A stretch of DNA of 64,000 bases from Spiroplasma endosymbiont of Dioctria linearis. Lineage in GTDB: Bacteria > Bacillota_I > Bacilli_A > Mycoplasmatales > Mycoplasmataceae. The notes beneath the pieces are model-generated. The model was not told the DNA's origin. It searched no databases and was given only the letters and a program-made list of their open reading frames with translations. The stretch spans positions 372,001 to 436,000 of the forward strand of contig NZ_OZ034984.1 of NCBI RefSeq assembly GCF_964030865.1. Reading direction: 5' to 3'. Made by a program: the position numbers and the translations under genes. Below are positions 9,998-23,328 of the stretch, piece by piece. Each line of letters opens with the position of its first letter. The stretch's first letter is position 1.

Positions 9998-10969
9998 ATG
10001 AAAAATATAAATTATTTATATGACATTGGAGGATTAAGTACCAAAAAAATTGTTATGGATCATAACAATAAAATAATATCAGAGGATATAATTTCTTATG
10101 ATGATACCAAAAGACCAAATGCATGACAATTAGATGTAAACTATGTTTTTAGTTTAATAAAAAATGATCTACCAAAGAATATTAAAATAAACTTGGGAAT
10201 TAGTATTCCTGGAATTATTGATTCAATTAATTATAAAATATTATCTGAATCTGCATTAACAAATATTAAAGAAATTAATTTAAAAGATTTTTTTAGTGAG
10301 TTAAAAAATATAGAAGTATTTAAAATTGAAAATGATGCCAAGGCCGCAGCTTATGGAGAATATTATTTTGGTCAAAAGCAAAAATACAAGAATATGCTTC
10401 ATGTAACTGTTGGAACAGGTCTTGGTGGAGGAATTATTATTGATGGTAAAATTTACAAAGGTTTTAAAGGAGGAGCTGGAGAATTATCAAAGCTATTTGC
10501 AAATTTTGACTCTAAGAACAATAATTTAGTTGTTCAAAGTACCTCAACAGGTGCAAATTTAAAAAGATATGCAGACTCAATTGAATTAGGAGAACTTGCA
10601 GAAATTGAAGATGTTGTAACTGCTAAGGCAAAAAATAATTTTAGAATGAAAAAATTAATTGATGGTAAATCATTTATGAAACTAGTTGAAGAAAATGAAC
10701 CAATAGCTGTTAAAGTTTTTGATATATGAACAACAAGTTTAACTAAGTATTTAGTTTCTTTAAATTTTTTAATGGATTTTGAAGCAATAACTATTGGTGG
10801 GGGAATAAGTTCTAATAGTAAATTTTTGGATACTATAATTAAAAAGGCTGAAGATTATATTATTTTATTTAAAAATTTTTCTCCAATTGAACATATAAAT
10901 ATAATAAAAAGTAATTTAGAAAATAGGGCTGGATGTTATGGTATTTTAGCCAAGCTATTAAAAGAGTAA
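9998..10969 (+). CDS. ROK-family sugar kinase
   Basis: A 323-residue ROK-type protein. The N-terminal phosphate-binding loop reads YDIGGLSTKK. The catalytic Asp lies in ENDAKAAAYGEYYFG, followed by VTVGTGLGGGIIIDG and GGAGEL; a second glycine-rich block (TIGGGISSN) is near the C-terminus. The cysteine-rich zinc motif of classical ROK glucokinases is not seen. It probably phosphorylates a hexose or amino sugar released inside the cell, such as the product of the sulfatase step. It starts 32 bp after the PTS gene and ends just before a strong terminator, so it is the last gene of the operon. Confidence 0.8.
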
Positions 10970-11000
10970 TTTATCAAAATTTAAATATATTATTGATTAG

Positions 11001-11027
11001 AAACCTTATTTAATATAAGGTTTTTTT
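11001..11027 (+). terminator. terminator of the sulfatase-PTS-ROK operon
   Basis: AAACCTTAT (11001-11009) pairs with ATAAGGTTT (11015-11023) and a T7 run follows. Confidence 0.85.
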
Positions 11028-11110
11028 ATTTTATAGTTTATACTATAAAACTTATTATTTTTTTATATAAATTAAAAGTATAAAAGTGTTTATTCTATTT
11101 ATTTTATTTT

Positions 11111-11185
11111 CAACTTTTTTCTATAAGTTGATTTTTTATTTTTTTTTGAGAGTATTAACTAACAACTAAACAAAAAAGTTTAGTT
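11111..11185 (+). promoter_or_regulatory. leader hairpins upstream of nrdD
   Basis: Two inverted repeats precede nrdD. CAACTT/AAGTTG (11111-11130) is followed by a T-rich stretch and looks like an attenuator or weak terminator. AACTAAAC/GTTTAGTT (11164-11185) is perfect with a 6-base loop and ends 43 bp before the start. Neither matches the usual NrdR box, so the mode of control is unknown. Confidence 0.35.
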
Positions 11186-11228
11186 TTACAATTTTAAAAA
11201 TAATATATACTTTAAAGGAGTGTCTTAT

Positions 11229-13352
11229 ATGAAGGAAAATAAAAGTTCTTGTAAAAATATTACTATAGAATTTAATCAGGTAATTTCAACAATAAATAAT
11301 GATATTAAAAATGAAAATGCAAATATGAATGGTGATACACCAAGTGGTAAAATGATGAAATTTGCTTCAATATCAGCAAAAAATTTTGCATTGGAAAATT
11401 TACTTAAGTTAAAGCATGCAAACTTACATAAAAGTTCATTAATTCATATTCATGATTTGGATTATTATGCTACAAAATCAGCAACTTGTGTTCAATATAA
11501 TATTGAGGAGATATTTAATAATGGTTTTAAAACAAAAAATGGTTTGATTAAAGAACCGCAATCAATTGGTGTATATGCTGAGTTAGCATCAATTATCTTT
11601 CAAACAGCTCAAAATGAAATGCATGGAGGACAATCAATCCCAGCTTTTGATTACTTTATGGCTCCAGGAGTAAATAAAACTTTTAGAAAAATTCTGTTAG
11701 AAAAATTAAAGACCTTCTTATTTTTTTCAAATATAAATTTTGAGAAAAATAAAATAAATGATATAAAAAAAGATGAGAGTATAAAATTTAAAAAATTAAA
11801 AAAGGAAATGATTAGTTTATATTTACCAAAAATTAATATTTCACAAAAAGATTTTGATAAAATAAATCAATTAACAATTAAAGAGACAATTAATCAAACT
11901 AATCAAGCAATGGAAGGTTTTATTTATAATCTAAATACTCAACATTCAAGAGGAGGAAATCAAGTTGTTTTTTCTTCAATAAATTTAGGAACTGACACTT
12001 CAGATGAGGGAAGACAAGTTACAAAATCACTATTTAGGGCTTTAGAAAAAGGATTAGGTAATGGTGAAACTTCAATTTTTCCAATAGTTATTTTTAAAGT
12101 TAAGAATTTAGTAAACTTTCATGAAGAAGATTACAAAAAAGCAATGAATCAAAGTCAGGAAGAGTGATTTAATGAAAGTAATATTTGAAATGTCAAAAAC
12201 TTTGATTTACTTTTAGAAGCAATTAAAACAACAAGTAAAAGATTATTTCCAAATTTTATGTTTTTAGATCAAAAATATAATCAACATCATTTATGAAATC
12301 AAAATGATAGTAAATCTTGATATTATGAACCAGCAACAATGGGATGTCGTACAAGAGTTTTTGAAAATATTAATGGTGAAAAAACATCAATTGGACGAGG
12401 AAATTTGAGCTTTACTTCATTAAATTTGCCTTATATAGCATTAGAACTTTTAGAAAAAAAAGGTTTTTTAAAAAATGAAATAATCAATTACTCTAAAATT
12501 AATTCTTCAAAAATAAAAAAATTATTTTTAGAAAGGGTTAAATATTATAGTCAAGAAATTTGTAATCAATTAAAAGTTCGATATGATTATCAAATAACAG
12601 CTATTGCAAAAGAATTTCCATTTCTAATGAGCAATAATATTTTATCTGCGGGAATTAATTTAAAATCACAAGATTCTGTAGAGGATGTTTTTAAGCAAGG
12701 AACGTTAACAATTGGTTTTGTTGGTTTGGCAGAAGCATTAAAAGCACTGTTAAATTTTCATCATGGTGAAAATGACGAAGCACAAAAATTTGGATTAGAA
12801 ATTATAGAAGTTATTAACAATGTTTCACTTATATGAAAGGAAAAAACTCATTTAAATTTTGGAGTTATAGCAACACCAGCAGAATCAGTTGCAGGTAGAA
12901 TGGCAAAACAAACTAGAAAAGTTTTTGGTTTAGTATCTGGAGTTACTGACAGGGAATACTTTACGAATTCAAATCATATTCCAGTTTATTATAATATTAG
13001 TGCTATTGAAAAAATTAAAAGAGAAGCAAAATATCATTTATTAACTTTGGCTGGTAGTATAAGTTATGTTGAATTAGATGGAGAAGCTAAAAAAAACTTG
13101 CATGCTATTCTTTCTATAATTAATGCAATGCGAATTCATGGAACAAATTATGGGAGTTTAAATCATCCAGTAGATAGATGCAAAAAATGTAATTATACTT
13201 CTTTAATTCCCTTACATTGTCAAATGTGTAATAGCAAAGAAATTTCAAGAACTAGAAGAATTACAGGATATTTAGTTGGAGATTTAGAGTGTTGAAATAA
13301 AGGAAAGCAGGCTGAAGAATCAGAAAGAGTAAAGCATAAAACTAAAAATTAA
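11229..13352 (+). CDS. nrdD: anaerobic ribonucleoside-triphosphate reductase
   Basis: A 707-residue class III ribonucleotide reductase that makes deoxynucleoside triphosphates without oxygen, using a glycyl radical. ATG 11229 is preferred over the upstream GTG because AAAGGAG (11214-11220) is correctly spaced before it. The core begins almost at once ([24 protein letters not shown]), so the usual N-terminal ATP-cone of about 90 residues is missing. The catalytic Cys region is [12 protein letters not shown], and a Cys4 zinc site (CKKC and CQMC) lies near residues 655-675. The glycyl-radical loop is [12 protein letters not shown], with the conserved tail [15 protein letters not shown]. It overlaps nrdG by one base and must act with it. 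Confidence 0.95.
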
Positions 13353-13852
13353 TGAAAATACTTAAAATTTTTAAAGAAACAATAAGTGATGGACCTGGAG
13401 TTAGATACTCTATTTATATTGCTGGATGCTTGCATGCTTGTTATGGTTGTCATAATCTTTTGAGTTGAAATTTTAAAATAGGAAAAGCCTTTGACAAAGA
13501 ATATGAAAAAGAAATTATTTCAGAGATTAAATCAAATTCATTATTAAATGGAATTACTTTTAGTGGTGGAGATCCAATGTTTAGTGCAATTGAATTGTTG
13601 CCTTTTGTAAAAAAACTAAAAAAAGAAACTGGTTTGAATATATGACTATATACAGGTTTTACTATAGAAGAAATAATAGCAAAAAAAGATGATTCTAATG
13701 AGAAAGAATATTCTATGTACAAATTATTACTTGAAATAGATACATTAGTAGATGGTAGATTTGTAAAAGAACTATATGACCCTAATATTTTATTTAGGGG
13801 AAGTTCAAATCAACGATTAATTGATGTAAAAAAATATTTTAATTTACTTTAA
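13352..13852 (+). CDS. nrdG: anaerobic ribonucleotide reductase activating protein, radical SAM
   Basis: A 166-residue radical-SAM enzyme that generates the glycyl radical on NrdD. The iron-sulfur cluster motif C-x3-C-x2-C is CLHACYGC near residue 27, preceded by [14 protein letters not shown], typical of NrdG. The SAM-binding GGDP motif appears in TFSGGDPMF. The start ATG overlaps the nrdD stop (TAATG), so translation is coupled. Length and motifs are normal for the family. A terminator follows directly. Confidence 0.95.
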
Positions 13853-13856
13853 ATCT

Positions 13857-13902
13857 AAAAAACATTTTTTATTTAAATTTAAATGTTTTTTTTTTTTTTT
13901 TT
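13857..13902 (+). terminator. terminator of nrdDG
   Basis: AAAAAACATTT (13857-13867) pairs with AAATGTTTTTT from 13881, and the T run extends to about 13902. Confidence 0.8.
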
Positions 13903-13954
13903 ATAATTATCATTAAAGATATAAGAAAGAATGAAAATTTAAAAGGTAATGATT

Positions 13955-14680
13955 ATGAAGTATGTATTTGATAAATTGGAAATTATTAGTAAGGAATTTG
14001 AAGATACCACTTTCAAAATAATAGCTAAAAAAATATTAGATAATGCTGAGAGAGGTATATTTTGCTCTCAAGACGAATTAGCAGCACAAACTTTTGTATC
14101 AATTTCAACTATTACCAAGTTTTCTAAAAAAATGGGTTTTTCAGGTTTTAGAGAATTAAACTTTAAAATGAAAACAGAATGAAAAAAATTTGATTATGAG
14201 CAGATTGAAAGGTCAGATACATTTGAAATTTTTCAATTAATTGAAAAATGAATTTATTATAATGAAAATTTTATAAATAGTATTTGCAAAAAAATTAAGG
14301 AGAGTAGTTTTATCAATATTTATTCTTCTTATCAAGCAACTGAGTCTTCAAAGTATTTTGCAAATATCTTAATTGAATATGGTAAAAATGTGACAGTTTT
14401 AAATAATGAATTTAGATTTAAAGCAAAAGTTAATAATGAAAAAGGCTTTAATTTATTAATATTAACTGGTAGGGATAATGAGACACTTATTGATAATTTT
14501 TATAAAGCTTATGAAGCTGATTATGCTAATTTTATTATTGCCTCAGAAAAACAAATTGATAAGATAAATTTAAAATTTACAGAAAAAATGATAATTGATT
14601 ATTCATTAGATAATTCACAATTGTCATCAAGACAAATAGTACTACATATGCTATTTTTTTATATTTTTAAAAAGTTATAA
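13955..14680 (+). CDS. RpiR/MurR-family transcriptional regulator
   Basis: A 241-residue regulator. The N-terminal helix-turn-helix domain reads SQDELAAQTFVSISTITKFSKKMGF, characteristic of the RpiR/MurR family. The C-terminal part should be a sugar-phosphate-binding SIS domain, though it is divergent. ATG 13955 is preferred over ATG 13949 because AAAAGG then has an 8-base spacing. It stands just ahead of the GH1/PTS gene array and probably senses a phosphorylated beta-glucoside or product and controls those genes. A decayed copy lies at 16386-17066. A repressor role is inferred from family and context only. Confidence 0.85.
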
Positions 14681-14847
14681 GTATTTTTAAAAGTAGGAAT
14701 TACAAAAATATAGAATAAATTTATCGATAATTCAAATATGTGTAATAGAAAATTACTTTACATTTTATGAAGTACTATAAAAAATATAATTTACTATTTA
14801 TTTTTAGGTTAAATTGATACAAAATACTTACATAGGAGAAAAAAATA

Positions 14848-16299
<1,452 letters not shown>

Positions 16300-16315
16300 T
16301 AAAAATTATTTATTC

Positions 16316-16343
16316 AAGTAAATATTATATTTACTTTTTTTTA
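16316..16343 (+). terminator. terminator after GH1 copy 1
   Basis: AAGTAAATAT (16316-16325) pairs with ATATTTACTT (16327-16336), effectively an 8-bp stem with a small loop, followed by a T run. Confidence 0.7.
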
Positions 16344-16385
16344 TTGAAATATATAATTTTAATTAGTAGAAAAAGGGCAAAAACT

Positions 16386-17066
16386 ATGTCAGTAATTAAT
16401 AAAATTAAGTAAATTACTCGATGATACTAATTTTAAAAGTCCTGCAAATTAAATTATAGATAAGTTTGCAAGTGATGATTTTAAAAATCAATAATAACTT
16501 GGAAAGCAATGTTATGTTTTGTTGTCAATTATAATAAAATTTTCTCAAAAAATTGGTTATACTGGTTATTGAGAATTAATTTTCACTTTAAAAAATGAAT
16601 ATAATCATTATGGTTGAACTGAGAATGTAAAAAAAGTTAGATCTTTAAAAAGAATTACAAGCAATTAATCGGGCAAAAATAATAAATTTATATGCTTCAA
16701 ATCAAATTAAACAAGCAAGTTTTTATATATTAGATTTATTTGATAATATGAACGAAATTGTTAGAGTATATTTTTCAGAATATAAAAATAATTTAATAAA
16801 AAATGGTGAAAATGTGGTTAAAATTTTAATTATTTGTTTAAGTAATAAAGGCTCTCTAATGAGAATGTATGAAAAAGAAGCAAATAAAAATAATAATATT
16901 TTTTTATTATAACGAATAGTCAGGAAATAAAATTAGATATAATAGTTGCAGATAAAATGATGATCAATTATCAATTTGATAGCTCAAAATCCATCTATAC
17001 AAATATAACTTTGGAAATGTTGTTTATATACATTGCAAGACATCCAAAATACTTTCTAAAATAGAA
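16386..17066 (+). pseudogene. decayed RpiR-family regulator
   Basis: Fragments in several frames match the regulator at 13955: an ATG-led start, a recognition-helix remnant KFSQKIGYTGYWEL near 16540-16580, and a C-terminal stretch ending MLFIYIARHPK near 17040. Stops and frameshifts interrupt every frame. It occupies the place upstream of PTS copy 2 that an RpiR gene would hold, so it is likely the lost regulator of a duplicated module. Confidence 0.75.
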
Positions 17067-17074
17067 AGTATTTT
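17046..17074 (+). promoter_or_regulatory. hairpin shared by the PTS upstream regions (copy 2)
   Basis: AAAATACTTTCTA (17046-17058) pairs with TAGAAAGTATTTT (17062-17074) around 3 bases. The same core, AAAATACTTTC...GAAAGTATTTT, recurs at 23232-23264 before PTS copy 3. It may be an operator or a leader hairpin; the C/T-rich tail also allows a terminator. Confidence 0.5.
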
Positions 17075-17110
17075 CTTTTTATGGAGAAAATACTTTTTTA
17101 AGTAATTTTA

Positions 17111-17124
17111 ATGGAAAATATTAC
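17111..17124 (+). promoter_or_regulatory. ATG(G)AAAATATTAC box before PTS copy 2
   Basis: A near-identical box lies just upstream of the ribosome binding site of all three related PTS units (17111, 21552 and 23298). Here it is ATGGAAAATATTAC, immediately followed by TGTAAGGAG. It is a candidate regulator site or conserved leader sequence, not a start codon. Confidence 0.45.
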
Positions 17125-17140
17125 TGTAAGGAGAAAATAT

Positions 17141-19795
17141 ATGAACTTAAATTTATATGCACCAGTTGATGGTGAAATAAGGGGCATCCAGGAATGTTCA
17201 GATTCCATTTTTGCAGATCGTATGATAGGTGATGGATTTCTTATTGTTCCAGAATCAAATGACTTTAAAGCTTTTTTTGATAAGGCCAAAGTGACGATGA
17301 TATTTGACACATATCATGCATACGGTTTTGATGTTGATGGATTAAAGTTTTTAATTCATTGTGGAATAGATACAGTAGCATTAAATGGAGAGGGATTCAC
17401 TACTAATTTAAAAGTTGGAGATAAAGTATCTAGAAAAAGTGATATTTTCAGTGTTGATTTAGATTTATTAAAAAAAAAGAAATTATTAACTGAAACCCCA
17501 ATAGTATTTGAAATTAGTGATTTAGCTGATTATGAAATAAATAATTTAAAACTAGGAAAAGTGAAGCAAGGTGAATTAATTTGCACAATTAATTATGAGT
17601 TTAAATCAGAAATTAAAGAAACAAATGTAAATAGTAAGACAGATGTTGTTGAATTCTTTAGTGTATTAAACAAGTATGAAAAAAATGCTAAGTTAATTAA
17701 TAAGTTTATAGGTAATCAGTCTAATTATAATGAAGTATACAATTGCATGACAAGACTTAGGTTTAGGATTAAAAATAAAGAACAAGTAAATATTGATGAA
17801 ATAAAGAGATTGGAGCTTGTTAAGGGTACTGTTTGGAATGGTAATGAACTGCAAATTGTTATTGGTCAAGATGTTTATAAATTAAAGGAAGAGGTTATAA
17901 AACTTAATAATCAATCCTTGGCAATAAAAGCTTCAATAGGACTTAATAGTTCAAAAGTTTCTTTAGCAAGAAAATTTTTATCAATGTTTTCGGGAATTAT
18001 GGTCAAAATAATTCCTGTATTGGTTGGAGTTGGTTTAATTCAAGCGGTTATGGCTATTTTAATGCAAGCAGGAATAATGCCCAATATTGTCTTTAAATTA
18101 AGTGAAAATCCAGGAATGAATGATGTTTTATTTAAAGATGCTGCTATAGAGTGAATAGTCCTATTTGCAATGGCAAAAACAACAACCTATTTTATGGGAA
18201 TAATGGTTGCAGTTTCTGCAGCTAATTATTTTAAATTAGATAGCTTAATGGGTATAGCGATTGGACTTATTCTTTGTTGTCCTTTAATGTTTGGAGATGG
18301 TGGAAGTCTTGGGATTGGAAATGATTTTCTTTTACTAGATTTAGGAAATATTAATACTGGAAATCCCATGTTAGATCAAATAACTAAAATAAAGATTAAT
18401 GCCATGAGTACAAAGGTCTTCGTTATTGTAGGTGCAATATATACAGCTAAAAAATTAGATACTTGATTAAAAAAAATAATTCCAGTTGCATTGGAATTAA
18501 TGTTTAGACCGTTTATTATCATTATTTTTGTTGTTCCGTTATCATTTTTTGGTTATGGAATTGCTTGAAACTTTATTGAAACTTTATTTGGAGCATTAAT
18601 GTTCTATGTCGGAAAAATTCCTTTAGGAATTGGAGTTGGTATATTTGTATCAATGTGGCAAGTAGCAGTTATTTTTGGTTTACATTTAATGTTGGGATTG
18701 ATTACCTTTCTTGACCGTTTGTCTCCAGCAACAGGTGGTCAAACAGTATATGGTATTGCTGGCTCAATTTCAGTATGATCTCAAGTTGGAGCATTGATTG
18801 GAGTAATATTAATTACTCAAAATGCAAAATTAAAGAAGCAAGGAATAGGTATGCTTCCAGCTGGATTACTTGGTATTACAGAACCAATTCTTTATGGAAT
18901 TAACTTACCTAAAAAAAGACCATTAATCTCAGGGGTATGTGCAGCGTTTATTGCAGGTGCCTTTGCAAATGTTATTGGAGTTACACAAAGAGCACAAAGC
19001 GGAATTGGAGTATTTGAAGCAATTGGTTTCTTCTCAGATCCAATTTATGGAGGTACTGGGAAACTTAATCCTGCTATCAATGGTTCATTTTATTTATTAG
19101 CTAGTTTAGTAGCAGTATCAAGTGCAATATTATTCAGTATGTTTTCTTATAAAGAAAGAGAAACTGAAAAAACCTTATTAAACAAAACAATTAGCAAATT
19201 AAAGTTATTAACTATATTAGAATTAAACTTAAATAAAGAAGACACAATAAAATTAAAAAAAGAATTAGATGAAGTTAATAATGTTTTAGATAAAGAAACT
19301 ATTAACTTTATTAAAAGTGTTGAAAAAAATATTCAAATTTGATTAAGATATAAAATTAAATTAAATACTATAATTGAAAATGAAGAAATTGAGAAAGAGA
19401 AAATAATAATTAAAGGTAAAAGTTTAATTAGTAAAAAGAAATTTGATTTAGCAAATACTTATATGCAAAAATATAACTCAATCGATAATTCAGAAAAAAT
19501 AAATTTATTAAAAATAAAAATTGATAATCAATATAAAGTAATTGAGCTAAAAAAAATAAATAAAAGCATTTCAAAATTGGAAAAATTAATTTTAGAAAAA
19601 TTAAGAAAATCAGTTTTTATAAAAAAAGAAAATTTAAATGAGTTGGAGCCAATAATATTTAATAATTTAAATAGTGTTCAAATTTATTATGGCTTATTAG
19701 AAAATAAAATTCCAAATATTAATTTAAATGAAAAAATTAGTTATTTCAAAAATAATAACTCTGTAAATAAAGAGAAGGTGAGTTTAAATGTCTAA
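17141..19795 (+). CDS. PTS beta-glucoside-type permease EIIABC with C-terminal domain (copy 2)
   Basis: An 884-residue permease with the order EIIA, EIIB, EIIC and an extra domain. ATG 17141 is preferred over the in-frame ATG 17111 because TAAGGAG sits 7 bases before it. In EIIA, His59 (DTYHAYG) and the phosphorylated His73 (LIHCGIDTV) are both present. The EIIB Cys is in YNCMTRLRF. EIIC has FGDGGSLGIGND, the EPILYGINLPKKRP loop and about ten membrane segments. From about residue 672 a soluble tail contains a block KGKSLISKKKFDLANTY. It should import and phosphorylate a beta-glucoside for the neighbouring GH1 enzymes. It is very similar to the copy at 23329. Confidence 0.93.
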
Positions 19796-19796
19796 T

Positions 19797-19909
19797 GTTA
19801 TATGGCCTGAAGTAGAATTGATTTAGTTTCAACTAATGTAGGAATTTCAAAACGTTATGGTTTTGATGAAAAAGATATAAGAATAATTAGAAAATATAGT
19901 TTGTTTTAA
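19797..19909 (+). pseudogene. 3' remnant of a GH1 gene
   Basis: A short stretch translates as VSTNVGISKRYGFDEKD, matching the end of the intact GH1 proteins ([21 protein letters not shown]). Everything upstream is missing, and the frame ends at TAA 19907. It is the scar of a deleted 6-phospho-beta-glucosidase copy directly after PTS copy 2. Confidence 0.65.
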
Positions 19910-19922
19910 TATAAAGACTTAA

Positions 19923-21401
<1,479 letters not shown>

Positions 21402-21402
21402 A

Positions 21403-21446
21403 AAAAAGAATGCAATTTTAATTTAAAGAATAGCATTCTTTTTTTC
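21403..21446 (+). terminator. terminator after GH1 copy 2
   Basis: AAAAAGAATGC (21403-21413) pairs with GCATTCTTTTT from 21433, and a long T tract follows. Confidence 0.78.
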
Positions 21447-21551
21447 TTTTTTTTGAAACTTTTTCTTTTTTTGTTTCAATTTTTTTTGAAACTTTCCAAA
21501 TTTAAAAGTATTTTCCTCTTAGCAAAAAGTGATTACCTTTTATATCAAATT

Positions 21552-21564
21552 ATGAAAATATTAC
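21552..21564 (+). promoter_or_regulatory. ATGAAAATATTAC box before the PTS pseudogene
   Basis: The box found before PTS copies 2 and 3 is present here as ATGAAAATATTAC, a few bases before GAGGAGG. Upstream, at about 21450-21500, GAAAC and GTTTC half-sites recur in a T-rich stretch. Confidence 0.4.
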
Positions 21565-22663
21565 AATGAGGAGGAAAAGAATGGAAATTAATTTGTATTC
21601 GCCAGTTGATGGTGAAATTAAAGAATTAAAAGAATGTAGCAATGAAATGTTTGCTAAAAAAATGCTAGGTGATGGTTTTATTATAATGCCGGCATTGGAT
21701 AATTTTAATGGTTTTAGTGATAAAGCAACAGTAACTATGGTTTTTAAAGCGTACCATACTTATGGTTTTAATATTGAAGACTTAGAGTTTTTGGTTAATG
21801 TTGGAATGGATACTATTGCCTTAAAGGGAATTGCATTTTCTACAAAATTAAAAATCGGGGATATAGTTGATAAAAGTGATAGTCTTTTTAAAGTAGATTT
21901 GAATTATTTAGAGAAAAATAATTTATCAAAAGAAACAGCTATTGTTTTTGAAATTAATGATTTAAGTGAATATAAAATAAATAATTTAAAAATTGGTAAT
22001 GTTAAACAAGGAGATTTAGTCTGTACGATAACATATAAATTTTTTCCTAGAAATCAAAAAAAAAATTTAGAATCCTCGATGGGTTTAAAAGAGTTTTTTA
22101 ATTTTTCTAATAAATATGAAAATTCTGCAAAATTAATTAATCAATTAGTAGGTGACAATTTTATTTATGAAGAGATATATAAATGTATGACAAGATTAAG
22201 ATTTAAAATCAAGAACAAAATCTGAGTTGATATTGAAAAATTTAAGCAAGTTAATAATGTTAATCGAGCTGTTTGAAATGGCTCTGTATTGCAAATTGTA
22301 ATTGGAAACATATCTATAAATTAAAAGACGAAGTAATAAAATTGAAAAACTATTCAATAGAAATTAAAAATAAATTAGTTTAAAAAATAAAAATGTAACT
22401 TTTATAAGAAAATTTTTTGAAATGCTATATGAAATTATGGTTAAAATAATACCAGTAATGCTGGAAACAGCTTTGATTCAAACAATATTTCTATTTTAAT
22501 TCAAATAGCTAATGTAATGTCCAATATTATTTTTAATAAAATACAACAAAAGTGAGTATTAATAACAAAAGCAGGTATTGGCTGAGTTATTTTATTCATT
22601 ATAGGTTTCTCTAGTAACTATTTTATGGGAATAATGATTGCAGTTTAAACTAGAAAAAATAAA

Positions 22664-22699
22664 TTCTACACAAGTTTTAAAAAAAGTGTAGAGTTTTTT
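22664..22699 (+). terminator. terminator-like hairpin inside the PTS pseudogene
   Basis: TCTACAC (22665-22671) pairs with GTGTAGA (22686-22692), followed by a T6 run. It probably came with the DNA that replaced the deleted EIIC region. Confidence 0.5.
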
Positions 22700-23080
22700 A
22701 TGTCAAAATAATTAATCAGTCAACAATGACTAAGAGTAATAAAAATACCACTTTGGCAATAAGAGAACTTAGTAGATAAATTAAAAGTACATAAGACTCT
22801 GATATTTCTGACATTATAAATGATCTAAATGAAAAACAAAAAAATTAAATAGTTGAACATTGAATAAAAGAGCAGTGTGACAAAAAGAATAAAAAAAGTT
22901 TATCTCAAATCTCTTTCCTAGAAAATGTTTAAATAATTTAAAAACTCAAACCATTTGTTTTGAAGAAATATATGATCATATATCTGAATACATTTAATAA
23001 TATATTTTATCTAGAATGCATAAAGTATTAAATGGAAAAGTACAAGTTTACACTCACATTATATAATTATAAAATTTATT
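22700..23080. other. unassigned decayed coding sequence
   Basis: A short frame from ATG near 22726 reads roughly TKSNKNTTLAIRELS and then hits repeated stops; a later stretch reads LKTQTICFEEIYDHISEYI. This suggests a decayed gene, possibly from a mobile element, but I cannot name the family. Confidence 0.3.
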
Positions 23081-23231
23081 TTTAATAATTTAAATAGTCT
23101 TCAAATTTACCATGGTTTATTAAAAAGTAAGTAGCAAAAATTAATTTTGATTTATAATAAATCAAAAAAATAGGGATTTAAAACATTATATATAGAGTTA
23201 TTTTTTAGAAATAGAAAATTTACATATGTCT

Positions 23232-23264
23232 TGAAAATACTTTCATTAAATGAAAGTATTTTCA
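23232..23264 (+). promoter_or_regulatory. hairpin shared by the PTS upstream regions (copy 3)
   Basis: TGAAAATACTTTCAT (23232-23246) and ATGAAAGTATTTTCA (23250-23264) form a perfect 15-bp inverted repeat around 3 bases. The core is the same as at 17046-17074. It lies 65 bp upstream of the PTS start. Confidence 0.55.
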
Positions 23265-23297
23265 TTTTTGGAAAAATATTACATTTAATTTTTATTT

Positions 23298-23310
23298 ATG
23301 GAAATATTAC
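23298..23310 (+). promoter_or_regulatory. ATGGAAATATTAC box before PTS copy 3
   Basis: The conserved box precedes TAATAGGAGG; a related TGGAAAAATATTAC lies about 28 bases further upstream. The recurrence before each related PTS gene suggests a shared regulatory site. Confidence 0.45.
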
Positions 23311-23328
23311 TAATAGGAGGTAAAGTAA

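Larger units (their letters stand above)
21581..23185 (+). pseudogene. decayed PTS EIIABC permease (third related copy)
   Basis: It starts well (ATG 21581, GAGGAGG upstream) and encodes EIIA and EIIB to about 22320, then loses frame. The EIIA phosphorylation site is already altered: Asn73 (LVNVGMDTI, codon AAT at 21797) replaces His73, while His59 is kept. The EIIB Cys is present (YKCMTRLRF). After a frameshift near 22310, fragments of the first EIIC helices (IPVMLETALIQT, GWVILFIIGFSSNYFMG) run to about 22648. Most of EIIC is deleted. A last scrap of the C-terminal domain (NNLNSLQIYHGLL) survives at about 23084-23125. Foreign or unrecognisable sequence of about 400 bp lies between. Confidence 0.85.

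Noticed and set aside
16386-17066. A complete rpiR gene
   Set aside because: Stops and frame changes occur in every frame, including TAA codons that no code would rescue.
17111-17140. ATG 17111 as the start of PTS copy 2
   Set aside because: It lies in the conserved upstream box, lacks a ribosome binding site, and the paralogues begin at the position of 17141.
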